64,000 nt of DNA from Mytilus galloprovincialis. Its lineage: Eukaryota > Mollusca > Bivalvia > Mytilida > Mytilidae. Both the position numbers and the translations under genes were made by a program. This document shows positions 46,387 to 57,280 of the stretch, one piece after another. The stretch lies in contig NC_134843.1 of assembly GCF_965363235.1 (NCBI RefSeq), forward strand, positions 51,579,535 to 51,643,534. Direction: 5' to 3'. How positions within the stretch are numbered: the stretch's first letter is position 1; each line of letters begins with the position of its first letter. The notes below the pieces were generated by a model, which worked only from the letters and a program-made list of their open reading frames with translations, was not told the DNA's origin and did no database searches.

Positions 46387-46748
46387 ATATTGCTATTAGA
46401 TAATTATGATAGTCTTCAATCAAGTCATGGAATTTAATCTTCTAGAAGGCTTGAATATAATTGTTTGGACTGAAGTCTAAATATAGAGTATTTAGATAAT
46501 AAAGCAATGTTTAAAGTTAAATAAAAAGAACGTAAAAGGCCATAATGCCACAAATGAAAATTGTATTATCTGTTGGACAAATTTTTATTTGTGTAGATGC
46601 ATTGCTTTAAATAGATTAGAAGTTTCCGATCCGTTTTGTATCCAATGAAATATTCTAAACATAATATTCTATAAATAGGGATTCAGAAGTAAACATTATA
46701 GATATGAAAATTTACACCTGACAATCGTCTTTGTAAACATCATGCTAA

Positions 46749-46927
46749 ATATAGATATGGTTTACAAGTACATGTAGAATATAGATTAGACGGGCACAAC
46801 TTACACCTTCAAATAAAATACTATTTTATTTGAAGGTAAATACTATTTTATTTGAAGGTGTAAGTTGTGCGGGTCTAATTTATATTCTTATATACATATA
46901 CATGTACTTGTATATCATATCTATATT
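46749..46927. repeat. Long inverted repeat around 'acaacttacaccttcaaata'
   Basis: Two arms of ~80 bp are near-perfect inverses. The inner part 'caacttacaccttcaaataa' is exact and the outer part includes 'tacaagtacatgta' and 'gattagac'. An extra inverted copy of 'tattttatttgaaggt' sits at the centre, giving nested hairpins. Confidence 0.8.
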
Positions 46928-48686
46928 CTGTCATTATTCATACAAAAATCAAATAAAACTGAATTAGACGTACTAATGTTTAAATAATTACTAGACTAAC
47001 ACACTGTTACAGTATTTAAAAGTGTAGTATGCAAAATCATTCAAGTTCTAAACTGTATAAAATATAACAAAAAGAAAAAAAATACAACATAAGAATTGAA
47101 TAATTAACACGCCTGGTAAACCATCTAATCTCAACCAAATGTTGAGACGGTAAAAAGTATTCTGGCACTTCCTATTGAGCTTTTCTGGTTCAAAATATCC
47201 CAAATAAACATAGGGTAGGTCAACTTTTCGTCAATTTACTGAAAATCAATGATTGTTTTGTAAAATAGGAGAATGTCATGCCATAGATAAATGATAATTG
47301 TAACTAATATGTCTCTTCTTTGTTCAAAATATCTGAAATTGAAGTCACAATCACTTTTCTCCTACGGATTATCATGTTTACTTTCTTTGAATCCGATTGA
47401 ACTGCTATGATATTAATGATTTAGCAAGAAAATATGTCGATTATTTGTGTTTTTTAATGCTTTACGATAACCACTTCTGTAAATTGCAAGACTATTTGAT
47501 TGTCAAGCCTAGTCTTAGCACAGAAATGAAAAATTCTAAATGGTTGAGATATAAAGGTATTGGTTGAGTCTTTCTGTCACAATGTTGAGACTTTCTGGTT
47601 ACTTTGTGTCATGAAATATATTACTGTTAAAATTGGCACTTAGGTTTCAAAGTTTAAATTAACTATGACTGGCAACCCAACACGCGTTCATTTTTATTAT
47701 ATAAAGATAAAAACTGTTAAAATAGCTGCTAGAGTTTATTTCAACTAATCAAAATGTAATTTCTATTGTAAAAATATAGTTATTTCCCAAAATGAACAAA
47801 GAAACTTTATCAGTGCGCGGTACTATTCGAGATAACCTTTTTAACGATTAACTTGATTTATGTTTTCTGTCTGTGGTAAGTTAAAATCTGAATACAGATA
47901 CAATTTTAAGAATTGCCGATAGAAAAATGCATGCCTTTCAAGTATAAATAAGATAAGTTTATAATATATAAACATTAATATGATTTGGAAGAATTCGATT
48001 TCTCACAGACATTGTTCAATGCCGAAAATGCGTACCTTTATAAAGAAATAAAATTATGAAAAACTAAACAATCGAACAGGACCCTCTTCTCTAGGTTTGT
48101 TTTTTCGTGCACATTATTTCAGGATGAATTCTCACTCTAAAAGGTGGTGATCATTTATTTGTGAGCAAAAGATGTTATTTTTGTCATTATAATACTGATC
48201 ACAAAAACAAGCTTTAGATATGATTCGATTTTAAAACTGCTATATGCAAGTACTATAAGTGTGACGTCCAACTTAGTGTAATCACACTTGTATTGAAATA
48301 ATTGTAACTTAGATTGATTGTTCACAACTGCATTCAGGGCACATCCTTAATATTTGGTAATATTCAGCAACATTAATATTATACCCCGGACCCTGTCACA
48401 CTAGGCCAAGATCGCACCACGATCTCTAAAAAAAAAATGCTTTTGACGATCGTAGTGCAATCGTGTAGATCGCAGTATCAGGCGGAAACCCGGTTGAAAT
48501 AGAACAAAAGCATTGAAGCTCTTTGTTAGAGAAGGCGATAAATGCTTACTGAATTGTTTACTATAGTAACAAAAATTTGTTAATAGAAACAAATAAAATG
48601 ACAATTTTCTTCTCTATGACGAAGTGTTTTATTTTAAAAACACCATTTGTATAAGTTTTCAATTTACATAGTTAAGCAGAACAACA

Positions 48687-48719
48687 GGGTGGGGGGGGGG
48701 GGGGGGGGGGGGGGGAGGG
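48687..48719 (+). repeat. G25 homopolymer tract
   Basis: 25 consecutive G (48691-48715) flanked by GGGT and AGGG. It could form a G-quadruplex; length may be inexact because of assembly error. Confidence 0.8.
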
Positions 48720-48809
48720 TAAAAATTGCTGCAAGTTATGTTTATTAAATGACATCGATTCTATATATATCCTTATTGGTAATTCAAAATCCTATATACC
48801 TTAGTATAA

Positions 48810-49500
48810 GACAAATAACGGATACAAAACGGACACATAACGGACGAGTATTGTAAAAAACGGACGCTTACCGGACCTTTCATCCGTTGAACGTCCGTTC
48901 AAAGTTTTGAACATGCTCATTTTTTTCCATCCGACAGAACGGACGTCGACTGATAAAGCGGACAGTCCGACACTGAGCGAAATGAAACAGATATCGACCG
49001 ACGTCTAACGGATAACAACATGCGGCTTACGGACATGAAAGAATTCAAAAAAAAAAAAGTTATCGGTTCGGCGTCCGTTCGCGCTATCTGGTGAGGTGTG
49101 ACCGGAGTTTTAAGCACCAGTCACACCTTATTGGATAGCGCAAACGGACGACAAACGGATAACTTTTTTCAATCCGTTCATGTCCGTTAGACATCCCTTA
49201 GTTTTCGTTTTATGTCCGTTCAGCATACGTTTTACCCATCAATGTCCCTTCTGTCCGGTGTAAAATTTTGAGCATGTTCAAAACTTTGAATTAAGGGACG
49301 TTCAACGGATGAAGTGTCCGTTGTACATCCGATCGGCGTCCATTTTTTACAGTATGTGTCCGTCCCGTTTCCGTTTTTAATCCGTATCTTCATCAACGGA
49401 CTCCCAACGGATATCAATTTTGTCAACGGAAACCCTTTTCTTTTATCCGTTAGGCGTCCGTTCGTGCTATCCGGTACGGTGTGATCACAGCTGAAGTGAG
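48810..49500. mobile_element. Foldback element with ACGGAC/GTCCGT-rich arms
   Basis: The arms meet near 49115 and are inverse over ~300 bp. Shared blocks are 'catccgttgaacgtcc', 'aaagttttgaacatgctca', 'gttatccgtt' with 'gtccgtt' and 'gcgctatc', and 'aggtgtgac'. Short ACGGA/TCCGT motifs repeat throughout the arms. It lies inside the 4.15-kb element. Confidence 0.8.
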
Positions 49501-49586
49501 AAGTAAACACATCTAGACTTAGATTTAGAATAATGTGTTAAAAAGGGACAAATATTAACTGCGGGACAATACCTTGTGTATACTAT

Positions 49587-49880
49587 AAATATAGATATAA
49601 AAGAAGATGTGGTATGATTGCCAATGAGACAACTCTCCACAAGCGAGCAAAATGACACAGAAATTAACAACTAGAGATCACCGTACGGCAAATCCCATAC
49701 TGCATAGTCAGCTATAAAAAGCCCTAAAATGACAATGTAAAACAATTGTAGCGAGAAAACTTACGGCCTTACTTTTTTTAAAAAAAAAGGAAATAAAACA
49801 AATATGTAACACATAAACAAACGACAACCACTGAAATACATGGTCTTAACTTAGGACAGGCACATACAAAACAGTTGAAA
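49587..49880 (+). repeat. Interspersed repeat family R1
   Basis: Runs from 'gatgtggtatgattgccaat' and 'gagacaactctccacaa' to 'caaacgacaaccactgaaat' and 'ttaggacaggcacatac'. Located inside the 4.15-kb element, so inserted after it or carried by it. Confidence 0.85.
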
Positions 49881-51267
49881 AAGGCAACTCACCAGAAGTA
49901 CACAAATACAAGTGGACGTGTATATCAATTTCATTTCAAAAGCACACACGGCGTGTCAATCTAGTACATAGGAGGGTTTATATTCGTGCAACATTTTCAT
50001 GTACTCGTCTTGAATATGCATGTAGTTAGACAATGGGCGTTAATGACTCATTCAAACACCAATACTACAATCTTTGCAGTTTTACTCCTGTTCATATTGA
50101 TTATAAACATAGAAAAGACGTTATAGAAAATAACTGACCCACTGACATTTACTTTGGTGAAATTGCTACCCGTTGATATATAATTTGACAATGAAAAAGA
50201 GACCCATTCCTGTGGCACGTCTATGTATTCTTTATAAAGAAGGAACCACATACCACGTTATGAGGCTGTCAGAATAAAGGTCGAGTGTTGACGATTCACA
50301 GTTAAGCACTGATTATGTAAATATAGCGCAGGGGATGCAAATTGTCCCGTGCTAACGATTTTTAAAACCAAGTTCTGTAGATAAAGTGATACAGTTGTAT
50401 GTTGATGTTAACACCAGCACTGCAAATGTAAGTGTAGCGATGTAGATATCTAAAAGCTAGCTATTGAGATGTCAAGATAAGCGATGTAGGAATAAATTCT
50501 AGCTTTTGGAGATGTCAATTACACCATTATTGGCTTTATAGCTTCTGTGCAAAACTGCATCTCAAACGCTAGACTATTGATCTCCAGCGCTAGAACTTTA
50601 ATACTTTAAAAAAAAACCCACACAGTTGTTTACTATTTAGACTCTATTACAACCAAAGGTCTCTTCAGAAGCTGCTGTCATAACTACAGACAAGATTTAA
50701 ATGACAGTTGGAACGTTTTGACGGTTGTATATGTAATTGATACTAAGCTATAGTTGAAAGTTTCATTCACCAGAAGATCTCAACATTGTTCCAGAAAATC
50801 TCAACCGATACCAGAAAATCTCAACATTACATACTTTACAGCATATTTCGCTTAATGCAATTATATAAGTAAAGAAAAAGAACAAACTGTAATTTGATGT
50901 TTATAAGGTTTTAGAAAAATACTAATTCACTGATATATACGTGAGTTTATCAATGATATCGCTGTCATTTTGTCAATAGCTGACTGCACTGGCCACATTT
51001 ACCTGCTGGAGAAAAGTCATTCCGATGTCATTTTAAATCAGATTGGTCCATGTTATACACGAGAGAAACCCTAATTCAATTATCTATGGCATGACATTCT
51101 CCTATTTTACAAAAAACGCACTGATTTTCAGTAAATTGACGAAAAGTCGACCTACCCTATGTTTATTTTGGATAATTTGAACCAGAAAAGCTCAACAGGA
51201 AGTGACAATACTTTTTTCCGTCTCAACCATTTGGTTGAGATTAGATGGTTTACCAGGCGTGAATTAA

Positions 51268-51480
51268 TAGAATTGAGAATGGAAATGTGCCAAAGAGACA
51301 ACAACCCGACCAAAGACGAGCAAAGTGATCAAGGACACCAATTGGTCTTCAACGCAACAAGAAAATCGAGCACCCGGAGGCGGACTTCTGCTGTCCCTTA
51401 ATGAATACTTTATACTAGTTCAACGAAATGGACGCGCACTGTAAAATCCGAAAAATGTAAATGAACCCACACAAGATTAA
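51268..51480 (-). repeat. Family R6 repeat, reverse orientation
   Basis: 'gagacaacaacccgaccaaa', 'caattggtcttcaacgcaac' and 'gcacccggaggcggacttct' correspond to the reverse of the last part of R6 at 35350-35860. It abuts the right end of the 4.15-kb element. Confidence 0.7.
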
Positions 51481-51486
51481 CTGATT

Positions 51487-52075
51487 TATAAAAAAGAAGG
51501 TGTGGTCTGATTGCCAAATGAGACAACTCTCCACAAGAGACCAAATGACACAGAAACTAAAGGTCACTGTACGGCTTTCAACAACAAACAAAGCCCATAA
51601 CGCATGGTCAACTATAAAAGGCCCCGAACTGACAAATGTAAAACAATTTAAACGAGACAACTAACGGCTCATCTATGTTAAACAAAAAGAGCGAATAACA
51701 AATTTGTAACACATCAACAAACGACAACCACTGAATTACAGGCTCATGATTTGGGACAGACACATACATAAAGAATGTGGCGAGATTTAACATGTTAGTG
51801 GAATCCCAACCCTCCCCTTACCTGGGACAGTGGTGTAACAGTACAACATAAGAACGAACTATAAAAATGAAGCTGAAAAATGATTTACCCATCAGATGGA
51901 TAAAAATAGAAATACATCTAACAAAAACACAGAGAGGACGTGGCCGGGTACTTATTTATCCCAACAACAAAAAGACACCACAGTAATGATTTGAGAGTAC
52001 TCGCAGTAACTGACAGCTAAATGTAATTCAAAGCCACTAACAAGTAACAACTAAAATAAAATCATACATCGTAGA
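51487..52075 (+). repeat. Interspersed repeat family R1, longest copy
   Basis: Contains the whole series of blocks, from 'gtgtggtctgattgccaaat' through 'cccataacgcatggtcaact', 'tgacacatacataaagaatg'-like text and 'ctgggacagtggtgtaacag' to 'gagagtactcgcagtaactg'. It shows that the shorter copies at 49587 and 53807 are truncated at the right. Confidence 0.85.
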
Positions 52076-53806
52076 CTAAATCATCGATAAGTACATATCC
52101 AACATCCAATGGATTTAGTGTAAAGACGTGATAAACAGTCAGAGCTCGAGACAAACATGACCTTCTGCAATACCAAGATATTCATGTATATTCAGATTGT
52201 GTTCTGTGAATAAAACACATTTATATGGCACTGAACCTTCGTCCAGATCTTTATAAGGCTAACTATCAAACTAACTCTTGATAGATGACAAGAAACAGTT
52301 TTCCAGGTTTCTGAGCTTTCTGAATAAAGAGAGACAACTCGATTTTAAAAGTACGTTTCGTGATTATTAACTGGCCCGAGAACACAGTTCTGTCGTAGTA
52401 CATTTCATTTAGACAATAAATTAAATTTAAAAAAAAATGACGCTGGCTCCATCTACTGTGTAGTGTACAATATCAAAAGTATAGAAAAGTCACCAGCTCT
52501 AACTCAAAATATGGACACTTCTGTGTTTATAATTCAGTTTTGACAGCTTCAAACATACTTACTTTTGAATTTTTTCGAACTGGACCAAATCATTACTTTA
52601 CAATGAGATTCATTAACAAAGTTTTTGAATATGTAGTTTTAACCCTACTTAATATTTAATGCATAAAATATAAATAAATAAATTTGGAAATGTATGAAAT
52701 CAATTTTCAGGTTACACACTGTCCACACTAGGGATTATATTTGTAACTGTGTCCTCGTGGCCATTGGTAAAACTGTCCTTGGTGAAATATTACGTATATA
52801 GGAAAATCTTGAGAGTGCATTTATTTTTCCATTTTTAACGTTTGCATGAATATCGAAGCGCTTCTTGATAATAAGTGCTACCGCTAAAAGTATCTAAAAC
52901 ATTCGATCGGATTAGAACCGCAACCCGTTCAAAATATATATACTTGTTTTTAATCTCATACTAAACAGTCGTTTTAATAGGAACAGGTCATCAATAAGTT
53001 CATATGTAGTGTGAACCGTCAACTTTACATTATCAAAGTTACGGATGACTTCGATGATTCTTCGATATGAACTGGTTCACACCATTTCCAATTACAAATA
53101 ATCGAAATTTTATTCTAACATGTTTATATTTAAAATTCTCTTTATATTTGTTCCATCTTATATTCGATGAACATGTAACAGAAGTATGATAAAGAAGTTG
53201 ACAAAGAGGAATAACTTAACGAGATTATATCAAGGAGATGCACACTGAAATTAGCAATACACATACATTTGGCTGGTCTAAAGCGCTTTTCTTGAATTTT
53301 CTTTATTATGCTGAAAGCCAAAAAAAAAAAAAAAAAAGGAACAAATTATAATAGCTGAATCCAACAAATGTCAACTTCACATGCATGCATAAATCAGCAG
53401 ATAAACCCGGAATCCAAATATTCACTTTGACCAACGATTTCCTACTAAAAATTGAAAATTAATAATACCTCACAATTGTATCTTTACATATAAAGATAAA
53501 TAATACACAGATAGTAATTAGCAGACTACAAAAAAAGATTGGGAGCCTAGGAAAAGTCGAACTAAGAAGCGATGAAAATACTGTCCGACCCTCGTCCCGT
53601 TCGGACGACAGACAGGACAATTACATGTAACTCTTATCGTCGAACCTATGATTTTATAAGATTTATTGTTGATTTGATATCGTCTTGAACCTGTATGAAA
53701 CATCTGCCACTTGATGATAAACAAAGTTCAAATTATCTAGTTCTATGTTATATCTTTTCCGTCTCTATTTTTTCAATTAAAATTATTCTGAATTGCTTAG
53801 GTAGAA
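52076..53806. other. Intergenic DNA
   Basis: AT-rich, with an A17 tract near 53320. No gene or repeat family recognised. Confidence 0.5.
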
Positions 53807-54160
53807 GAAATTATAAAAAAGAAGATGTGGTATGATTTCCAATGAGACAACTATCCATAAAAGACCAAAATGACACAGACATTAACAACTATAGGTCACC
53901 GTACGGCCTTCAACAATGAGCAAAGCCCATACCGCATAGTCAGCTATAAAAGGCCCCGATAAGACAATGTAAAACAGTTAAAACGAGAAAACTAACGGCC
54001 TTTATTTATGAAAAAAAAAAAAAAAAAAAAAAAAAATTGAACGAAAAACAAATACGTAACACATAAACAAACGACAACCACTGAACTACAGGCTCCTGAC
54101 TTGGGACAGGCACATACATAAATAATGTGGCGGGGTTAAACATGTTAGACTATAGATATA
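53807..54160 (+). repeat. Interspersed repeat family R1
   Basis: Runs from 'agatgtggtatgatttccaa' to 'aataatgtggcggggttaaa', with an A-rich tract near 54010-54035. Truncated relative to 51487-52075. Confidence 0.85.
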
Positions 54161-54715
54161 CACGTTTAAATCACCATGAAACAGACAAAGAAAAGGAAGA
54201 CAACAAAAGAATGGCGAATGCTTTATGCCCACATATCTTCTACAAAAAATTGAAAGCTAAGGATAAATATTTTTTTTGAAAACCTATTACCGAACTGGGA
54301 AATAAAAAGAAACCCAAATTTACCTACATTGTAAGTATAAATTCGCTTGAATGGGCGAATTATTAGGTAAAACCTAGAATTTTAAATAGACAGACGATAT
54401 TACATACTGAAAATAAAAAATAATCAGACTAATTATTGTGTACCTCATATCAGTTTATCAGTGCTGATGCAGTGCTATAAATAGATTATAAATTTCCGGA
54501 TGTGTTTTAGGATCTACATTATGTGCAATCTTACATTCTGAATATTCAGTAAATATAACTTAATTGCATGTCTATTAAATAACGTTTGGAATCCCCAAAT
54601 TTCTTACGTGGCTTGGTTTTTCAAATAATCGAAATTGAAACTATCTCTAGATAAAGAAAGTGATAATATATTATCCCATTTATTTGACAAAACGTGAAAC
54701 TTGTGTAATAATATA

Positions 54716-54834
54716 GGGTTATTGCATGAATATTGGGGAATATTGTCCCGAGTAGAATTTTATATTGCACGAGCTTGCGAGTGCAATATATGTTCTACGA
54801 GGGACAATATTCCCCAATATTCATGCAATTACCC
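54716..54834. repeat. 119-bp palindrome
   Basis: 'ttgcatgaatattggggaat' then 'attgtccc' is mirrored by 'gggacaatattccccaatat' then 'tcatgcaa'. An inner stem 'tattgcac' / 'gtgcaata' surrounds the loop. Long, nearly perfect cruciform-capable DNA. Confidence 0.85.
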
Positions 54835-54836
54835 TT

Positions 54837-55007
54837 TTATTGTATAGCAATATAATATTTGAAAGTAAAAATTGGTTTAAACTAAGATTTAAACGTTGAT
54901 GACGTCATGAATTTTGAAGATTTATTGCACTAGTGCAATATTAGAATTTATTGCACGCTAACTTTTGGTTACGTTCTGTGGGAAATATTATATTGCTATA
55001 CAATAAA
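54837..55007. mobile_element. Small element with TTATTGTATAGCAATATAAT inverted ends
   Basis: Immediately after the palindrome, 'ttattgtatagcaatataat' (54837) is mirrored by 'attatattgctatacaataa' (54987). The interior includes several 'attgcac' / 'gtgcaat' motifs also found in the palindrome, so the two are probably parts of one composite element. Confidence 0.7.
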
Positions 55008-55374
55008 TCTTCTAACTTCAGACTGAGGTTTTAAATTGTTATGTTATATTCTTTTACGTAACAAAGAAATATTTTCTATGATAATCAATGAAATAGTTTT
55101 ATTATCGAATAGTAAGGGAGCAACAATTTAATTTGGGGTGGGGGTTGTGCTCTGGTTTCTGAGTTAGAATTTTTTCTCGAGCAAAGCGTGAAATTTTGAA
55201 GCAATCGACATATTTTTTTGCACTACAATTTAGCATTTTATTGTTGAAATTAGTTTACCGTCTCTCAATAAAGTTTTTCCCATCTCTCAATAATTATTAA
55301 TAAAGTAAATAGAAAAAATTATATAACATAAATAGCGGGCTGCATGGAAAATTCAAAACGAAAAGTCCCTAAAA

Positions 55375-55860
55375 AGATGGGAGATAAACTCATTATAGAA
55401 ACCAGGATTAACTTTTGTATTAACGCAAGACGCGCATATCGTCTACAAAAGACTCATCAGTGACGCCCGAATTCAAAAAAGTAAAAAAGGCCTAATAAAG
55501 TACGAAGTTGAAGAGCATTGAGAACCAACATTCCCAAAAGATTTGCTAAATACAGCTAAGGTAATATATTCCTGAGGTAGAAAAGCCTTAGCATTTCAAA
55601 AACTAACAAAAGTTTTGTAAACAGTTAATTTATAAATATGACAATATCAATGATAATTCATGTCAGCACAGCATTTCAGACTACTGGGCTTGTGATACCC
55701 TCGGAGAATTAAAACTCCACTAGGAGTGGAATCGACCCAGTGGTTGTAAATAAACTCATCATAGACACCAGGAAAACATTTTGTATTTACGCCGGACGCG
55801 CATTTCGTCTACAAAAGACTCATCAGTGACTCCGGAATTCAAAAAGGCTACATGCAGAGG
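55375..55860 (+). repeat. Family R2 repeat, one full and one partial unit in tandem
   Basis: The first unit begins with 'ataaactcattatagaaacc' and ends at 'agtggaatcgacccagtggt'. A second unit starts at once ('ataaactcatcatagacacc' ... 'cgcatttcgtctacaaaaga') and is cut short near 55860. The unit length is ~365 bp. Confidence 0.85.
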
Positions 55861-56034
55861 CTATATAAAGTACTTTAGTATAACTAGAATGTTATGTCAG
55901 GTGTTCAATTAAAATACTAATTTAATACTTAAATTAACAATGAAAAAAAAAACCATACTAATATTTTCAAAACTTTATTTCAAATTCACATTTGTAACCT
56001 GAGGGTTTGATGGCAAACATATACAATATACAAT

Positions 56035-56270
56035 GATGAACGAACGATAATAACGATAATCATATCTATAATAACAATACAGTACAAATGATAAATAACA
56101 AAAAGTAATGATAATATGAATAATAATAACATTAACTATAATATTAATAATAATAACATTAACTATAATATTAATAATAATAACAACAATTATAAATATA
56201 ATACTAATATAGTACAAATGATAAATAATAAATAATAATGATGATCTTGATAATAATAACAATACTATTA
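56035..56270. repeat. AAT-rich microsatellite with a ~29-bp internal tandem repeat
   Basis: 'ataataacattaactataat' followed by 'attaataat' occurs at least twice in a row among AATAAT runs. The minus-strand 95-codon frame here (Ile/Val/Asn repeats) is a product of the repeat. Confidence 0.75.
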
Positions 56271-56490
56271 ATGATTCTATTAATCAGTAATAGAAAAATT
56301 CTTTACCTTTATACTAAAAATATCATTTCATATACAAAACATGTTTATAACAAAGGTAGTAAACCCTTGACTGGTCTTTCCTAAAAAAATTAATCATCTA
56401 TATGTATAAAGTTTATGGGATTTATACAATAATATTGTTCGACAACAGCTCAGTTCTATTAGTTTGCTTCAGGTAAACAATGTAGACTAC

Positions 56491-57280
56491 TTAATCCGAA
56501 GTGCACTGGCGACCGGGGACAACGCCTTTTCCGAAAGTTCTGTCCAAATTTCTCATCAGTCGTCTCGCTTTTGATTTCATTTCTTCTGGCACATTCCCTG
56601 AGCAGCAAAATTTTAACCATTTATAAAAGTTTTCTGGAATAGTGTAATCCGAATCCTTTTCGCGAAAAACATGAATTGTTGAATCGAGATTTTCTTCTTT
56701 CATTTGCCAATAAAATTTCAGCAAGAGGGGGTTTATTTGTCTGTCTCTAACCCCTCTTGGTCTCAGTGCATTGAGAGCCTCCTTTTCGTTCAATGCAAGC
56801 ATATCCGGACTTGTTTTCGGATCATATTTTTGAAGCATTATCTCCAAAATGTTTTTGTTTATCTTATCTAAAATTCGCTTTGCCTCTGTCTGTATGTCTT
56901 CATCGGTATGATTTTGATATGTACGTAAAAAGGCATACGATCTGGATTTTGGTGTAAATGAATTTTCTTCGTCTGCTAACTGTAAGTCAAGGTGTTGTAG
57001 CTGATTTTTAATGGCCTCCGTATTCAGTCTTTTGAGCATAGGATGAAGATTCTTGGTGTTGAATTTAGTTTTTCGGATGGCTGTTATATCATCTTCGTCC
57101 GTTATATCTTCGAATTTTACATCCGATGGGTACTTATTTGGAATTTCTTTCATGATACCTTTAACAACTTTGTGTTGTCGTTTGTACCGTTTTGTCGATT
57201 GTTTCTTGTCATGCGCACATGTGATCTCTTCGTAAACTCTGTCTTGAAATGTATCAAGTAGATCATTTTCTTCCAAATAC
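56491..57280 (-). CDS. Gene 2 terminal exon (charged helical C-terminal region)
   Basis: 790 nt, entered with two bases of a split Lys codon. The acceptor (minus strand) is 'ttctatag' just before 57280 and the stop TAA is at 56493-56491. The ~262 residues are rich in Lys, Glu, Asp and Asn with predicted helices (for example EIMLQKYD, LLLKFYWQMKEENL). No known domain is recognised. EXD1 proteins also have a C-terminal extension after the nuclease domain. Confidence 0.8.

Larger units (their letters stand above)
47108..51261. mobile_element. 4.15-kb element with ~180-bp terminal inverted repeats
   Basis: Left end CACGCCTGGTAAACCATCTA and right end TAGATGGTTTACCAGGCGTG are exact inverses. The similarity continues for ~180 bp (47108-47290 against 51077-51261), including 'taaacatagggtaggtcaac' and 'gtcatgccatagata'. 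AATTAA flanks both ends (47102-47107 and 51262-51267), a probable target duplication. No transposase frame is visible. The interior is filled by a foldback element (48810-49500), an R1 copy and a G25 tract, so it is either a non-autonomous element or an autonomous one whose coding part is gone. Confidence 0.85.

Noticed and set aside
46187..46423. Open frames on both strands rich in Gly and Pro
   Set aside because: They span the hAT-like MITE and its G and C runs.
55975..56262. 95-codon minus-strand frame of Ile/Val/Asn repeats
   Set aside because: Product of the AAT-rich microsatellite.
56040..56270. CRISPR-like regular repeats
   Set aside because: Units are contiguous simple-sequence repeats without unique spacers, in a eukaryotic setting.
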